The notes under the pieces are model-generated. The model had not been told where the DNA came from. It was given only the letters and a program-made list of their open reading frames with translations, and ran no database searches. Positions 27,050 through 36,661 of a stretch of DNA of 39,091 nt are shown here, in pieces. Every line of letters begins with the position of its first letter. Position 1 is the first letter of the stretch. A program made the translations under genes and the position numbers. Where the stretch lies: positions 1 to 39,091 of the forward strand of contig JAABRU010000054.1 in the NCBI GenBank assembly GCA_011390755.1, written 5' to 3'. Source of the stretch: Desulfobacteraceae bacterium (GTDB lineage Bacteria > Desulfobacterota > Desulfobacteria > Desulfobacterales > Desulfococcaceae).

Positions 27050-27194
27050 CCTGCTTTGTCAACATTAAAATGACGGGTGACATTATCTGCAGGGGCGTAT
27101 TGCATACGCCCGCCAGGCGCAGATCCGGGGCCTGTGCAGTACGCCCCTGCATGAGTGGTTTAACCCGTCATTTAAACGTTGACAGGGGCACTAC
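27050..27194. repeat. repeat family A, copy 3
   Basis: CCTGCTTTGTCAACATTAAA at the left, AACGTTGACAGGGGCACTAC at the right, with GCAGGGGCGTATTGCATACG-type palindromes inside. It seems to be nested in a weaker inverted repeat (about 27,001-27,027 against 27,247-27,273, around GATCCATTGGCGGTGGGTCA). The rest of the gap 26,807-27,297 shows nothing else. Confidence 0.75.
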
Positions 27195-27297
27195 TGCATA
27201 CGCCCCGAAGCCGCCCATGCCGGGCGTATGCAGTAATGCATCAGCCTTTTTGATCCACTGCCTGATCCATTATCGAAAATCAGTCATAAGGAGTGAT

Positions 27298-28383
27298 ATG
27301 TCCAGTAAATTCGGAAAAATATTCAGTGTAAGCACTTTCGGCGAATCCCATTGCAGAGGCGTGGGAGCGATTGTGGACGGCTGCCCTCCGCGTATGCCCC
27401 TGACAGAGGCGGATATACAGAAACAGCTGGATCGGAGAAAACCGGGGCAGAGCAGGTTCAGCACAGAACGCAAAGAAGAGGATCGGGTGTCCATCCTCTC
27501 CGGTGTGGAAAAGGGGCTGACCCTGGGAACCCCGGTGGCCCTTTTTGTTCCCAATAAAGACCAGCGTCCCGGCGATTATCAGAAAATGTCCGGCATTCCC
27601 CGCCCTTCCCACGCGGATTACACCTATCAGATGAAATACGGTATCCGGGCCGCCAGCGGAGGCGGACGGGCCAGTGCCAGGGAAAGCATTGCACGGGTGG
27701 CGGCGGGTGCTGTTGCCGAAAAATTTCTGAAAGAAAATTACGGTATGGAAATTGTGGCCTGGGTCAGTGCCGCTGGCAGTGTGGATGCTTACGGAACAGA
27801 TACAGAGACAGTCAGTCGGGAGCAGGTGGATCAGTCCCCGGTGCGCTGCCCCCATCCCGAAAGTGCTGTGCAGATGGAGCAGGCCATTCTCCGGGCCAAA
27901 GAAGCCAAAGATTCCATCGGCGGTATTGTGTCCTGTGTCTGCCGCAATGTTCCCCCCGGGCTGGGGGAACCGGTTTTTGACAAACTGGAAGCAAAACTGG
28001 CCCAGGCCATGCTTTCCATTCCGGCCACCAAAGGATTTGAAATCGGTTCGGGCTTTGCCGGAAGCCGCATGTACGGTTCCGAACATAATGATCCTTTTGT
28101 CCGGAAAGGGGATGGTCTGGGAACAAAAGGCAACCGCAGCGGCGGGGTGCAGGGCGGCATTTCCAACGGCGAAACCGTTTTTTTCCGGGTGGCATTCAAA
28201 CCGGTGGCCACCATCGGTCTGCCCCAGAAAACCGCTGATTTTGAAGGCAATGAAGTCATACTGGAAGCCAAAGGCAGGCATGATCCCTGTGTTGTTCCCC
28301 GCGCGGTTCCCATTGTGGAAGGTATGGCCGCTCTGGTGCTGGCGGATTTTGTTCTCCGGCAGCGAAGAATGATGAAGCCGTAA
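27298..28383 (+). CDS. aroC: chorismate synthase
   Basis: 361 residues. AroC removes phosphate from 5-enolpyruvylshikimate-3-phosphate to form chorismate, the last step of the shikimate pathway, using reduced FMN. All three family signatures are present: GESHC near residue 16, [11 protein letters not shown] near 120, and [14 protein letters not shown] near 280. Start is fixed by AAGGAGTGAT. No other aro gene is in the window. Its TAA stop (28,381-28,383) lies inside the first bases of a family C repeat. Confidence 0.97.
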   Translation: MSSKFGKIFSVSTFGESHCRGVGAIVDGCPPRMPLTEADIQKQLDRRKPGQSRFSTERKEEDRVSILSGVEKGLTLGTPVALFVPNKDQRPGDYQKMSGIPRPSHADYTYQMKYGIRAASGGGRASARESIARVAAGAVAEKFLKENYGMEIVAWVSAAGSVDAYGTDTETVSREQVDQSPVRCPHPESAVQMEQAILRAKEAKDSIGGIVSCVCRNVPPGLGEPVFDKLEAKLAQAMLSIPATKGFEIGSGFAGSRMYGSEHNDPFVRKGDGLGTKGNRSGGVQGGISNGETVFFRVAFKPVATIGLPQKTADFEGNEVILEAKGRHDPCVVPRAVPIVEGMAALVLADFVLRQRRMMKP

Positions 28384-28472
28384 AAAGTCAGATTTTTGAA
28401 AACCGCTGTCAGTAAAATCAGCAGATGAATGTGTATCAGAACCTGATTTTCCGATGTTTTGCAGGATTATCA
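28381..28472. repeat. repeat family C, copy 3
   Basis: TAAAAAGTCAGATTTTTGAA onward to ACCTGATTTTCCGATGTTTT; the first TAA is the aroC stop. The right arm has diverged. It ends about 20 bp before the aminotransferase start, inside the leader of that gene. Confidence 0.8.
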
Positions 28473-28492
28473 GGAATGGAAGGAAAAAAAAT

Positions 28493-29644
28493 ATGAAACT
28501 GTCCCAGCGTATCTGTCAGACGGAAGCATCCCGGACTGTCCGTTTTTCCACTCTTATTGATCAGATGAAAAGAGAAGGAAAAAACATTATCAATTTTGCC
28601 ATTGGCGAACCGGAATTTGAAACACCAGAATCTGTCCGGCAGGCCGTAAAAGAAGCCCTGGACGCGGGAGAAACCCGCTACGGGCCGGTGGGGGGGATTC
28701 ACGAACTCCGGTCCGCCCTGGCCCGGCAGTTTGCAGGATACGGGCCGGAGAATATCATTGTCTCCAACGGCTCCAAACAGGTGCTGTATTCCCTCTTTCA
28801 GGTGATCTGCAATCCGGGGGCAGAGGTGCTGATTCCTTCCCCTTACTGGGTGAGTTTTTCCCAGCAGGTCATTCTGGCCGGAGGAAAACCGGTTTTGGTA
28901 AATACAAAAAATCACCAGCTGGACTGTGCGGCCATTGAGAAGGCCGTCACGCCCGAAACCGCTGCCATTCTTATCAACAGCCCCAATAATCCCACAGGCG
29001 CGGTATATCCCGCGTCTGATTTGAAAATCATTGCCGATCTGGCAGAAAAACATGATTTCTGTATAATTTCAGACGAAGCATATGAATATTTTGTTTATGA
29101 CGGTCTGCCTTTTGTAAGTCCTTTTTCCTTTGAAAATATCCGGGACAGACTGATTGTGATCCGGAGTTTTTCCAAAAGTTTCAGCATGACCGGTTTTCGG
29201 ATCGGTTATGCGGCAGGCCCCGAAGAAGTGATTGCAGCGATGGCCAAACTCCAAAGCCATTCCACGGGCAATGTATGCACCTTTGCCCAGTACGGCGCGC
29301 TCGCAGCCCTGTCTCTGGATCAGCGAATTCTTTCGGAACGGAAAAGGGAGATGGAAAAAAAGAGAGAAATTGCCTGCGCATATACGGCCGGACTTTTTCC
29401 CTGCATCCGGCCCGGGGGTGCATTTTATCTTTTTCCGGATATATCCGAATATCTTGCAAAAACAGACACAGATGAAGATTTTTGCACATATATTCTGGAA
29501 AATACCGGGGTTGCCGTGGTTCCGGGCCGGGCATTCGGCCGGGCCGGGCATGTTCGCATTTCCTACGGGATTTCCGAAAATCTTCTGAAGGAAGGTTTTG
29601 AAAAAATTTCAGAATCCCTGAAAAATCTGGAAAGAAAAAGGTGA
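28493..29644 (+). CDS. class I PLP aminotransferase (aspartate aminotransferase family)
   Basis: 383 residues. Fold-type I transaminase: INFAIGEPEFETPE at the start, INSPNNPTGA (160-170), SDEAYE (193-198), and RSFSKSFSMTGFRIGY with the PLP lysine Lys228. Closest in pattern to the bacterial/archaeal aspartate aminotransferase group (AspC type Ib), which also accepts aromatic or other substrates; following aroC it might act in aromatic amino acid synthesis, but that is only positional. GGAAGGAAAAAAAAT precedes the ATG. Its TGA stop overlaps the start of a family C repeat. Confidence 0.92.
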   Translation: MKLSQRICQTEASRTVRFSTLIDQMKREGKNIINFAIGEPEFETPESVRQAVKEALDAGETRYGPVGGIHELRSALARQFAGYGPENIIVSNGSKQVLYSLFQVICNPGAEVLIPSPYWVSFSQQVILAGGKPVLVNTKNHQLDCAAIEKAVTPETAAILINSPNNPTGAVYPASDLKIIADLAEKHDFCIISDEAYEYFVYDGLPFVSPFSFENIRDRLIVIRSFSKSFSMTGFRIGYAAGPEEVIAAMAKLQSHSTGNVCTFAQYGALAALSLDQRILSERKREMEKKREIACAYTAGLFPCIRPGGAFYLFPDISEYLAKTDTDEDFCTYILENTGVAVVPGRAFGRAGHVRISYGISENLLKEGFEKISESLKNLERKR

Positions 29645-29745
29645 TGAACCGGTAAAAAGTCAGATTCCCAAAAAATGCTGTAAATAAAATCAGACTGTTA
29701 ATGTGTATCAAAACCTGATTTTCGGACTTTTTACGGGTTCATCAA
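29642..29745. repeat. repeat family C, copy 4
   Basis: The best palindrome of the family: TGATGAACCGGTAAAAAGTC against GACTTTTTACGGGTTCATCA. Its first TGA is the aminotransferase stop codon. It would form a long hairpin at the end of that transcript. Confidence 0.85.
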
Positions 29746-29954
29746 AGGTGACAGCCGGAAAATATGCAAAATCCTGTCTGCCCCGCATTTTGTCTGCCTT
29801 TGTAAGCCGTTGAAAATAAAACCGGTTTTTCAGCATTTTTTTGCATACCCGAAAAATCGGATGCAATAACTCTCTGTAATCATATCATCCCTTCGGGATT
29901 GATTTGAGCCTTAGCGGACTGTCAAATATATTTCTGCATACTCAGAAAAGCTGC

Positions 29955-29985
29955 GGAGGAGTGCCGAACTGAAAGTTTGGACTCC
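29955..29985. repeat. family B-like half hairpin
   Basis: GGAGGAGTGCCGAACTGAAA then AGTTTGGACTCC folds on itself. It is the only recognisable item in the 360-bp gap between family C copy 4 and the histidine kinase. Confidence 0.55.
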
Positions 29986-30102
29986 CCGGTCCGGACTTTT
30001 TAAAGTGTAAAAAATTTATTTGATATATCAATAAGTTAAGTATAAAATTCTCCCATCCCCCTTTTCCAAAGGGGGGAAATGCCCAAAAGGAAGGAGGCCG
30101 GA

Positions 30103-31770
30103 ATGATACATTCAGATATATTTATGCATTCGGTCAATTATGATAATCTGATGACGGGTATTCTGATCACCGATCGGGATCTGAATATCCGTTTTATGAA
30201 TGACTGGGTAAAACAAAAACTGGCAGGTTGGCAGAAAAAACCGGAAAATCTGCTTTCTCTGTTCGGAAACAGGGACACTGCAGAAATCCGTAAGGAAATT
30301 CTGCGTACCATCCTTTATAAATCTGTCCGTATATTTTCCCCTGCTTTTCATTCCTGGCTGATTCCTTTACCGGATAAACGTTTTGCAGACAGGCAGATGC
30401 GCCAGACCTGCCTGCTGAATCCCGTATGCAGTGCAAAAAAGGCAGAGGTTTTTGCAATGATTCAGATTCGGGATGAATCCGATACCGTACTGAGAATTGA
30501 GCATCTGAAACTGGCACGTCAGCAGCTCCTTGCCAGCAACAGAAAACTGGAGGAACGGGTAAAAGAGCGCACCTGTGAACTGCGGACAAGTGAGCAGAAA
30601 TACCGGCATCTTTTTGAAAATCTTTATGATGTATATTACCGGACGGATGAAAGGGGCATAGTCACCATGCTTTCCCCTTCGGTGCGAAGAGTGCTGGGAT
30701 ATTCACAGGAGGAAATAATCGGACGGAAGGCAGCCGGGCTTTATGTCCGACCGGCAGAAAGAGAAACATTTGTCCGGCAGTTATCTTTACAGGGAAATAC
30801 AGAAAATTTTGAGGCGGAACTGCGGCATAAAGACGGTCACAGTGTATGGATGTCCGTCAATGCCAGATTACTGACAGATGAAAATGGCAGTATCTGCGGT
30901 ATGGAAGGTATTTCAAGGGATGTCAGCGGTTTAAAAAAAGCGCAGGAAGAGCGGAAAATACTGGAAAAACACATCCTCCAGACCATGAAGTCTGAGGCTG
31001 TTGCAACCATGGCAGGAGGCATTGCCCATAAATTCAACAATATACTTTTTACCATCATCGGCAATACAGAAATGGCGGCCGAGGATGCTGCAAAAAATTC
31101 ATTGCAGTATCAGAACCTGAATGAGGTAATGCAGGTTTGCATACAGGCAAAGAAACTGATACAGGAGATTATGATCTTCAGCAGACAAAGTCTGGATGAA
31201 AAAAAAGCAATACGGATTCTGCCGGTTATCAAAGAGGCCCTGATGATCATCCGCCATTCCCTGCCGGAAGATATCCGCATAAGTAAAATGTATCATTCAG
31301 ATCCGGAGATACTCGCAAGTCATCATCAGATATGCCAGATGATTGTGCATTTGTGCAATAACGCAGTTTATGCCATGCGGGAAAAAGGGGGGATGCTGAA
31401 ACTGGAATTATCGGATGTCAGTGATAAGGAAGCAGGGAATGTTAAAAAGATCCGGCAGGCAGAAAACACAGGAAGACCGCCGCAGGATTCCCGGACAGAT
31501 TCATATGTCAGACTGACTGTCACTGATTCCGGGCAGGGCATAGTCCCGGAACTGACGGATCAGATATTTGATCCTTTTTTCAGCACCAGAGAACCCGGAA
31601 AAGGCAACGGTCTGGGACTTTCCATTGTACGGGGGATTGTAAAAAAGCACCGGGGCTGCATCCGCGTGAGCAGCAAACCGGGCAAAGGCAGTGAATTTTC
31701 TGTGTACCTGCCTTTATTTCAGAAAAATTCCCTGCCGGACGGCGCAGCCGGTGCAAAGTTGACAGGGTGA
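30103..31770 (+). CDS. PAS-PAS sensor histidine kinase
   Basis: 555 residues, soluble (no membrane segment). An N-terminal PAS-like domain (about 8-125), a coiled coil ending KLEERVKERTCELRTSEQKY, a second PAS (166-280), a phospho-acceptor domain with AGGIAHKFNNIL (His309) and a HATPase (about 400-540: NNAVYAM, DSGQGIVPE, GKGNGLGLSIV). The usual HDFNNIL has Lys in place of Asp. There is no receiver domain and no response regulator next door. GGAAGGAGGCCGG before the ATG sets the start over one 24 bp upstream. Confidence 0.93.
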   Translation: MIHSDIFMHSVNYDNLMTGILITDRDLNIRFMNDWVKQKLAGWQKKPENLLSLFGNRDTAEIRKEILRTILYKSVRIFSPAFHSWLIPLPDKRFADRQMRQTCLLNPVCSAKKAEVFAMIQIRDESDTVLRIEHLKLARQQLLASNRKLEERVKERTCELRTSEQKYRHLFENLYDVYYRTDERGIVTMLSPSVRRVLGYSQEEIIGRKAAGLYVRPAERETFVRQLSLQGNTENFEAELRHKDGHSVWMSVNARLLTDENGSICGMEGISRDVSGLKKAQEERKILEKHILQTMKSEAVATMAGGIAHKFNNILFTIIGNTEMAAEDAAKNSLQYQNLNEVMQVCIQAKKLIQEIMIFSRQSLDEKKAIRILPVIKEALMIIRHSLPEDIRISKMYHSDPEILASHHQICQMIVHLCNNAVYAMREKGGMLKLELSDVSDKEAGNVKKIRQAENTGRPPQDSRTDSYVRLTVTDSGQGIVPELTDQIFDPFFSTREPGKGNGLGLSIVRGIVKKHRGCIRVSSKPGKGSEFSVYLPLFQKNSLPDGAAGAKLTG

Positions 31771-31811
31771 CGGAGGCGGGGATGAAAATGAAAGATACCT
31801 ATTATAACTAC

Positions 31812-31943
31812 AATGTCGTTTCCTTAAGCAAAAAGATCCCCTCCCCCGGAGGGAGGGGGACAGCAACTGTCTGAATTTATCCTCCGTTTTCACCCTCCCC
31901 TGCCCCTCCCTCAGGGGAGGGGAGTCTTAAGGAAACGGCATTG
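31812..31943. repeat. repeat family E, copy 2
   Basis: AATGTCGTTTCCTTAAGC at the left and CTTAAGGAAACGGCATT at the right are inverted around CCCTCCCC/GGGGAGGGG blocks. It fills the gap between the kinase and pepN and ends 24 bp before the pepN ribosome-binding site. Confidence 0.8.
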
Positions 31944-31979
31944 ATTATAACTATCAGAGCAGAATCCAAAGGAGATTTT

Positions 31980-34628
31980 ATGACAGCACCGAGTGTAAAA
32001 TATCTCAAAGATTACCGTCCGCCCGCATACCGGGTGGAGGAGACCGACCTGCATGTTGACCTGCACGAAAAAGATACCCTTGTCCGCTCCCGGCTGCAAA
32101 TATGCCGAAACCGGGAAAAGGCAGGTGAAAATACCCCGCTGATCCTGGACGGTCAGCAGCTGGAAACCGTTTCTGTGGAAATGAACGGCAGCCCCCTGCC
32201 TTCGGATGCCTATGAAATTACAGAAAAATCCATGACAATCCGCGCAGTTCCCGAAACATTTGTCCTGACGACCGAATGCAGAATCCAGCCCCGGGAAAAT
32301 ACATCTTTGGACGGACTCTATAACGCCGGTGGCCTGTTCTGCACCCAGTGCGAAGCCGAGGGATTCCGCAAAATCACCTGGTTTCCGGATCGCCCCGATG
32401 TCATGTCCCGCTATACCTGCACCATTACGGCGGATAAGGAAAAATACCCGGTACTGCTCTCCAACGGCAATCTCATGGATTCCGGCGAATCCGAAGGAGG
32501 ACGGCACTGGGCCCGCTGGCAGGATCCTTTTAAAAAACCCTCCTATCTTTTTGCCCTGGTGGCCGGGGATCTTTTCTGCCTGGAAGACAGTTTCCGCGCA
32601 GCCTCGGGCCGGGATATTGTCCTTCGCATTTATGCAGAGCATGAAAACAGGGACAAATGCGGATATGCAATGGAAGCCCTGAAAAAATCCATGAAATGGG
32701 ATGAGGAGGTTTTCGGTCTGGAATATGATCTGGATATTTATATGATAGTGGCCGTCAATGATTTTAATATGGGTGCCATGGAAAACAAGGGGCTGAATGT
32801 TTTTAATTCCAAATATGTGCTGGCGGATCCCCGCACGGCCACGGATACGGATTTCTGGAACATAGACCGGGTGATTGCCCATGAATACTTCCACAACTGG
32901 ACAGGAAACCGTGTCACCCTGAAAAACTGGTTTCAGCTCAGTCTGAAAGAAGGGCTGACGGTTTTCCGGGATCAGGAGTTTTCTTCGGACCTGACCTCCC
33001 GGCCCGTGAAACGCATCTCCGATGTCCGGGGACTGCGTTCATACCAGTTTCCCGAAGATGCCGGGCCCATGGCCCATCCGGTTCGCCCCGCCTCCTATAT
33101 GGAAATGAACAATTTTTACACCATGACCGTGTATGAAAAAGGAGCGGAAGTCATCCGCATGATACAGCAGCTTTTGGGAAAAGAGGGATTCCGCAGCGGA
33201 ATGGATCTGTATTTCCAGCGACATGACGGTCAGGCCGTATGCATTGAGGATTTTATCTCTGCCATGGAAGATGCCAATAATGCGGATCTGAAGCAGTTTA
33301 TGCTTTGGTATTCCCAGGCCGGCACCCCCCAGGTGCAGGTGGATCGGCAGTATGATGCCGGGAAAAAAATCTACCGGCTGACCTTCCGCCAGCACTGCCC
33401 GCCCACACCGGATATGCGGGAAAAACTGCCCATGCACATCCCCCTTGCTGTGGGACTGCTGGACAGAAAGGGACGGGAAATGCCCCTGCAGCTGCAGGGA
33501 GAAACCGCGGCAGAAGGGGGAACACGGATGCTGGAACTGTGGAAAGCGGAGCAGACATATGCATTCCTCAATGTGGCGGAAGAACCGGTTCCCTCCCTTC
33601 TCCGGGGTTTTTCCGCACCGGTGAAACTCCGGGCCGGATACAGTGATGAGGAACAGGCTTTCCTCTTTGCCCATGATCCGGATGAATTCAACCGCTGGGA
33701 CGCGGGGCAGTGCCTTTTTTCCAAAATCATGCTGCGTCTGGCCCGTGATTATCAGAAAGGAAAAGAGCTGAAAACGGATGAATCCCTTATTTCCCCTTTC
33801 CGGAAAACCCTCCTGGATAAGAAAATGGACAAATCCTTTATTTCCCAGGCACTGACCCTGCCCACGGAATCAGAACTGGGGATTCTTATGAGTGAAACAT
33901 CGCCCATTGATCCGGAAGCTGTTTTTCAGGTGCGCACCTTTATCGGCAGGGAAATTGCCCGAAGACTGCGGGATGAATTCCTGCACATCTATGAACAGAA
34001 TCAGGATGAAGGCCCCTACAGCCCCGATCCCCTGTCCGTGGGCCGAAGAAACCTGAAAAATCTGGCCCTGGCCTATCTGGGCAAACTGGGAACAGATGAA
34101 TTTCTGCCCATGATTTACGGGCAGTTTAAATCCGCAGACAATATGAGTGATGAACTTGCCGCGCTTTCTGTTCTTTCCCATATTGACTGTAAAGAAAGAG
34201 GGGCGGCCATAGATGCATTTTATGAAAAATGGAAATCCGACATACTGGTACTGGACAAATGGTTTTCCATACAGGCAGGCTCCCGTGTGCCCGGGGTTTT
34301 GGAAACAGTGAACAGTCTGCTGAAACATCCGGCTTTTTCCATCAGAAATCCCAACAAAGTCCGTGCACTTATCGGCGCGTTCTGCGGAAACAATCCCCGC
34401 AGTTTTCATGATCCCTCCGGTGCGGGATATGCCTTTATCGCAGACCGGATTCTGGAACTCAACCGCCTGAATCCCCAGATTGCGGCCCGCCTGGCCGGGG
34501 TTTTCAATCACTGGAAAAAATATGAAAGCGGCCGGAAGGAAAAGATGAAAGAACAGCTGGACAGAATCAGTAAGGCACCGGATTTATCTGTGCATGTGTA
34601 TGAAATCGTGTCCAAGGCACTGGTGTAA
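31980..34628 (+). CDS. pepN: aminopeptidase N (M1 family)
   Basis: 882 residues, a cytosolic zinc aminopeptidase that removes N-terminal residues from peptides. The GAMEN exopeptidase motif is at 265-269, and HEYFH (301-305) plus Glu324 are the zinc ligands, at nearly the same positions as in E. coli PepN (297, 301, 320). Length and the C-terminal helical domain match the E. coli type. AAAGGAGATTTT before ATG 31,980 sets the start. Single gene; a compact hairpin follows its TAA. Confidence 0.97.
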   Translation: MTAPSVKYLKDYRPPAYRVEETDLHVDLHEKDTLVRSRLQICRNREKAGENTPLILDGQQLETVSVEMNGSPLPSDAYEITEKSMTIRAVPETFVLTTECRIQPRENTSLDGLYNAGGLFCTQCEAEGFRKITWFPDRPDVMSRYTCTITADKEKYPVLLSNGNLMDSGESEGGRHWARWQDPFKKPSYLFALVAGDLFCLEDSFRAASGRDIVLRIYAEHENRDKCGYAMEALKKSMKWDEEVFGLEYDLDIYMIVAVNDFNMGAMENKGLNVFNSKYVLADPRTATDTDFWNIDRVIAHEYFHNWTGNRVTLKNWFQLSLKEGLTVFRDQEFSSDLTSRPVKRISDVRGLRSYQFPEDAGPMAHPVRPASYMEMNNFYTMTVYEKGAEVIRMIQQLLGKEGFRSGMDLYFQRHDGQAVCIEDFISAMEDANNADLKQFMLWYSQAGTPQVQVDRQYDAGKKIYRLTFRQHCPPTPDMREKLPMHIPLAVGLLDRKGREMPLQLQGETAAEGGTRMLELWKAEQTYAFLNVAEEPVPSLLRGFSAPVKLRAGYSDEEQAFLFAHDPDEFNRWDAGQCLFSKIMLRLARDYQKGKELKTDESLISPFRKTLLDKKMDKSFISQALTLPTESELGILMSETSPIDPEAVFQVRTFIGREIARRLRDEFLHIYEQNQDEGPYSPDPLSVGRRNLKNLALAYLGKLGTDEFLPMIYGQFKSADNMSDELAALSVLSHIDCKERGAAIDAFYEKWKSDILVLDKWFSIQAGSRVPGVLETVNSLLKHPAFSIRNPNKVRALIGAFCGNNPRSFHDPSGAGYAFIADRILELNRLNPQIAARLAGVFNHWKKYESGRKEKMKEQLDRISKAPDLSVHVYEIVSKALV

Positions 34629-34631
34629 ACC

Positions 34632-34650
34632 CCCCTTTTTGTAAAAGGGG
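34632..34650 (+). terminator. possible hairpin terminator after pepN
   Basis: CCCCTTTT and AAAAGGGG pair over a TGT loop directly after the stop. No T-run follows on the plus strand, so termination is only possible. Confidence 0.4.
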
Positions 34651-34678
34651 ATTCAGGGGAATTTTCCAGATGTCTGAA

Positions 34679-34899
34679 AAAATCCCCCCCTTTGCCGGAG
34701 GGGCAGTGCTGCTGACCTAAGGAATCCGGCAGGAAGCCCTCGGCACAGGCCCTGAGAACCTATCCGAAAACCTGTTTCCCGATGTTCGGAATTCTTATTT
34801 TTACCGGGTTTAAAAATCGGTTTCAAAGGTTTTCGGATAGGTTTTAAAGCCCCCCGGCTGCCGGAAAACGCTTTTCCGCTTCTCCGGCAAAGGGGGATT
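34679..34899. repeat. inverted repeat enclosing family D copy 2
   Basis: AAATCCCCCCCTTTGCCGGA (about 34,679-34,699) pairs with TCTCCGGCAAAGGGGGATT (34,881-34,899). Family D copy 2 lies inside it. The right arm touches the stop codon of the FKBP gene on the minus strand. Confidence 0.65.
34755..34847. repeat. repeat family D, copy 2
   Basis: GAACCTATCCGAAAACC and GGTTTTCGGATAGGTTTTA ends, CCGATGTTCGG and AAAAATCGGTTTC inside. Confidence 0.85.
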
Positions 34900-35513
34900 T
34901 ATTCAACCTGCAGCAGCTCCACATCAAATATCAGGGTTTCATGGGGCCCGATGGCCCTGCCGCTTCCCGATTCCCCGTAGGCCAGCTCCGAAGGAATCAC
35001 AAATTCATACCGGGCCCCTTCTTTCATCAGCTGCAGCCCCTCCTGCCAGCCTTTGATAACACCGCCGAGGCGGAAACGTGCGCTTTTTCCCCGCTGGCGG
35101 GAACTGTCAAAAACATTGCCGTCAGGGGTGCGGCCCTCATAATGGGTTTCCACCCGGTCTTTGGGGCCGGGACATCTGCCTTCCCCTTCCCGGATAACCC
35201 GGTACTGCAGACCGCTGCCTGTTTCCCTTACCCCTTCTATTTTGCGGTTTTCTGCCAGAAAAGCCTTTCCCTGTTCAATTCGGGCCTGCATATACTGCAT
35301 ATGCTGCATCTGCTGCTTTTCCTGCACTTCGTTTTTAAAAGACACCATAATCTGCTGCATTTCTCCGGGCGGCATACTGCCGGGAACACCGTCAAAAGCA
35401 TCCTGAAAGGATTTCTTGAAAATTTCCGTATTAATCTCAAAATTCTGACGGCGGAAATCCATACCGATACTCTGACCCAGAACATAACTGACCTTGTCCA
35501 TATCTGTTTTCAT
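34899..35513 (-). CDS. FKBP-type peptidyl-prolyl isomerase, FklB-like
   Basis: 204 residues, same length and layout as E. coli FklB: an N-terminal dimerisation helix region (1-85, with a Gln/Met-rich QEKQQMQHMQYMQARIEQ) and an FKBP domain (about 95-204: VETHYEGRTPDGNVFDSS, GVIKGWQEGLQLM, IPSELAYGESG). It speeds proline cis-trans isomerisation during folding. There is no signal peptide, so it should be cytosolic. AAGGATATAAA precedes the ATG. Single minus-strand gene. Confidence 0.93.
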   Translation of the reverse strand: MKTDMDKVSYVLGQSIGMDFRRQNFEINTEIFKKSFQDAFDGVPGSMPPGEMQQIMVSFKNEVQEKQQMQHMQYMQARIEQGKAFLAENRKIEGVRETGSGLQYRVIREGEGRCPGPKDRVETHYEGRTPDGNVFDSSRQRGKSARFRLGGVIKGWQEGLQLMKEGARYEFVIPSELAYGESGSGRAIGPHETLIFDVELLQVE

Positions 35514-35628
35514 TTTATATCCTTATTGTATATACCGATGAAGAATCGGCAACGGGGCAAATCCCCTGATTAAGTGCGGAGTGGTGCATTCTGCCTGACA
35601 TCTTTATGCAATAGGCCCCTGCGCATTA

Positions 35629-35719
35629 AAAGCCTATCCGGAAAGCTGTTTCCCGATGTTCGGTCCCCTTGCTTTTACCGGGTTTAAAAATCGGTTTCGG
35701 AGGTTTTCGGACAGACTCT
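35629..35719. repeat. repeat family D, copy 3
   Basis: AGCCTATCCGGAAAGC and GGTTTTCGGACAGACT ends with CCGATGTTCGG and AAAAATCGGTTTC inside; closest to copy 2. Confidence 0.8.
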
Positions 35720-35791
35720 GACCTAAATTGAGCGGTATTTTTCAGACAAACCGGCTGAATATCCGATAAGCGGAACTTTGCCTGTTTTACG

Positions 35792-36255
35792 CACCTGAAC
35801 ACCTGAACACCTGACACCTGAACACCTGAACACCTGAACACCTGAACACCTGACACCTGAACACCTGACACCTGACACCTGAACACCTGACACCTGAACA
35901 CCTGACACCTGAACACCTGACACCTCAACACCTGACACCTGAACACCTGACACCTGAACACCTGACACCTCAACACCTGACACCTGAACACCTGACACCT
36001 GAACACCTGACACCTCACACCTCAACACCTGAACACCTGACACCTCAACACCTGACACCTGAACACCTGACACCTGAACACCTGACACCTCAACACCTGA
36101 CACCTGAACACCTGAACACCTGACACCTGAACACCTGACACCTGAACACCTGACACCTGACACCTGAACACCTGACACCTGAACACCTGACACCTGAACA
36201 CCTGACACCTGAACACCTGACACCTCACACCTCAACACCTGACACCCCACCCCTC
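35792..36255. repeat. minisatellite of alternating 7- and 8-bp units
   Basis: About 460 bp built of CACCTGA (7 bp) and ACACCTGA (8 bp), mostly alternating as a 15-bp period. Variant units CACCTCA mark a longer period of about 45 bp that occurs at least three times in the middle. The right edge decays into CACCCC. On the minus strand the array stays open in several frames (VSGVQ repeats) but there is no ribosome-binding site; I read it as non-coding. Confidence 0.9.
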
Positions 36256-36398
36256 ACCCCCTTGCCCCCTTTCTCCGGATGTATCTTTTTCTTCATACAA
36301 AATCAATGGGAAATATTTGTATGCCCTTATTCTTTTTTTTCAGATCATTTGCAATTGACATATCATATTTACTTATCTATCATAAAAAGTTATATTCA

Positions 36399-36578
36399 AT
36401 GCCGTTTTCCTAAGCAGAAAATCCCCCTCCCCCGGCGGGGGAGGCCCGGAGGGGGAAGAAAACAGCATCCTGAAAATAATGACAGTTTTCACCCTCCCCT
36501 GCCCCTCCCTCAAGGGAGGGGAGTGTTAAGGCAGCAGCATTGGCCCCTGAGGGAGGGGAGTATTAAGGAAACGGCACT
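36399..36578. repeat. repeat family E, copy 3
   Basis: AATGCCGTTTTCCTAAGC at the left; two successive right ends, one GTTAAGGCAGCAGCATTGG and one ATTAAGGAAACGGCACTG, so the right part appears duplicated. The shared GAAAACAGCATCCTGAAAAT block matches copy 1. It lies 60-80 bp before the next gene's ribosome-binding site. Confidence 0.8.
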
Positions 36579-36661
36579 GAGCTTATATTGCCGAATGCGG
36601 CACAGGGGAAAATTTTACTTGGAGAATATACCGAAATCATCAGACAAGGAGAATATCAGAA

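Noticed and set aside
35626..36250. Minus-strand frames of 130 and 175 codons in the minisatellite (VSGVQ and CQVFR repeats)
   Set aside because: Frames are open only because the repeat has no stop on that strand; three frames look alike, and there is no start signal.
35792..36255. CRISPR array
   Set aside because: Units are 7-8 bp with no unique spacers, and no cas gene is present.
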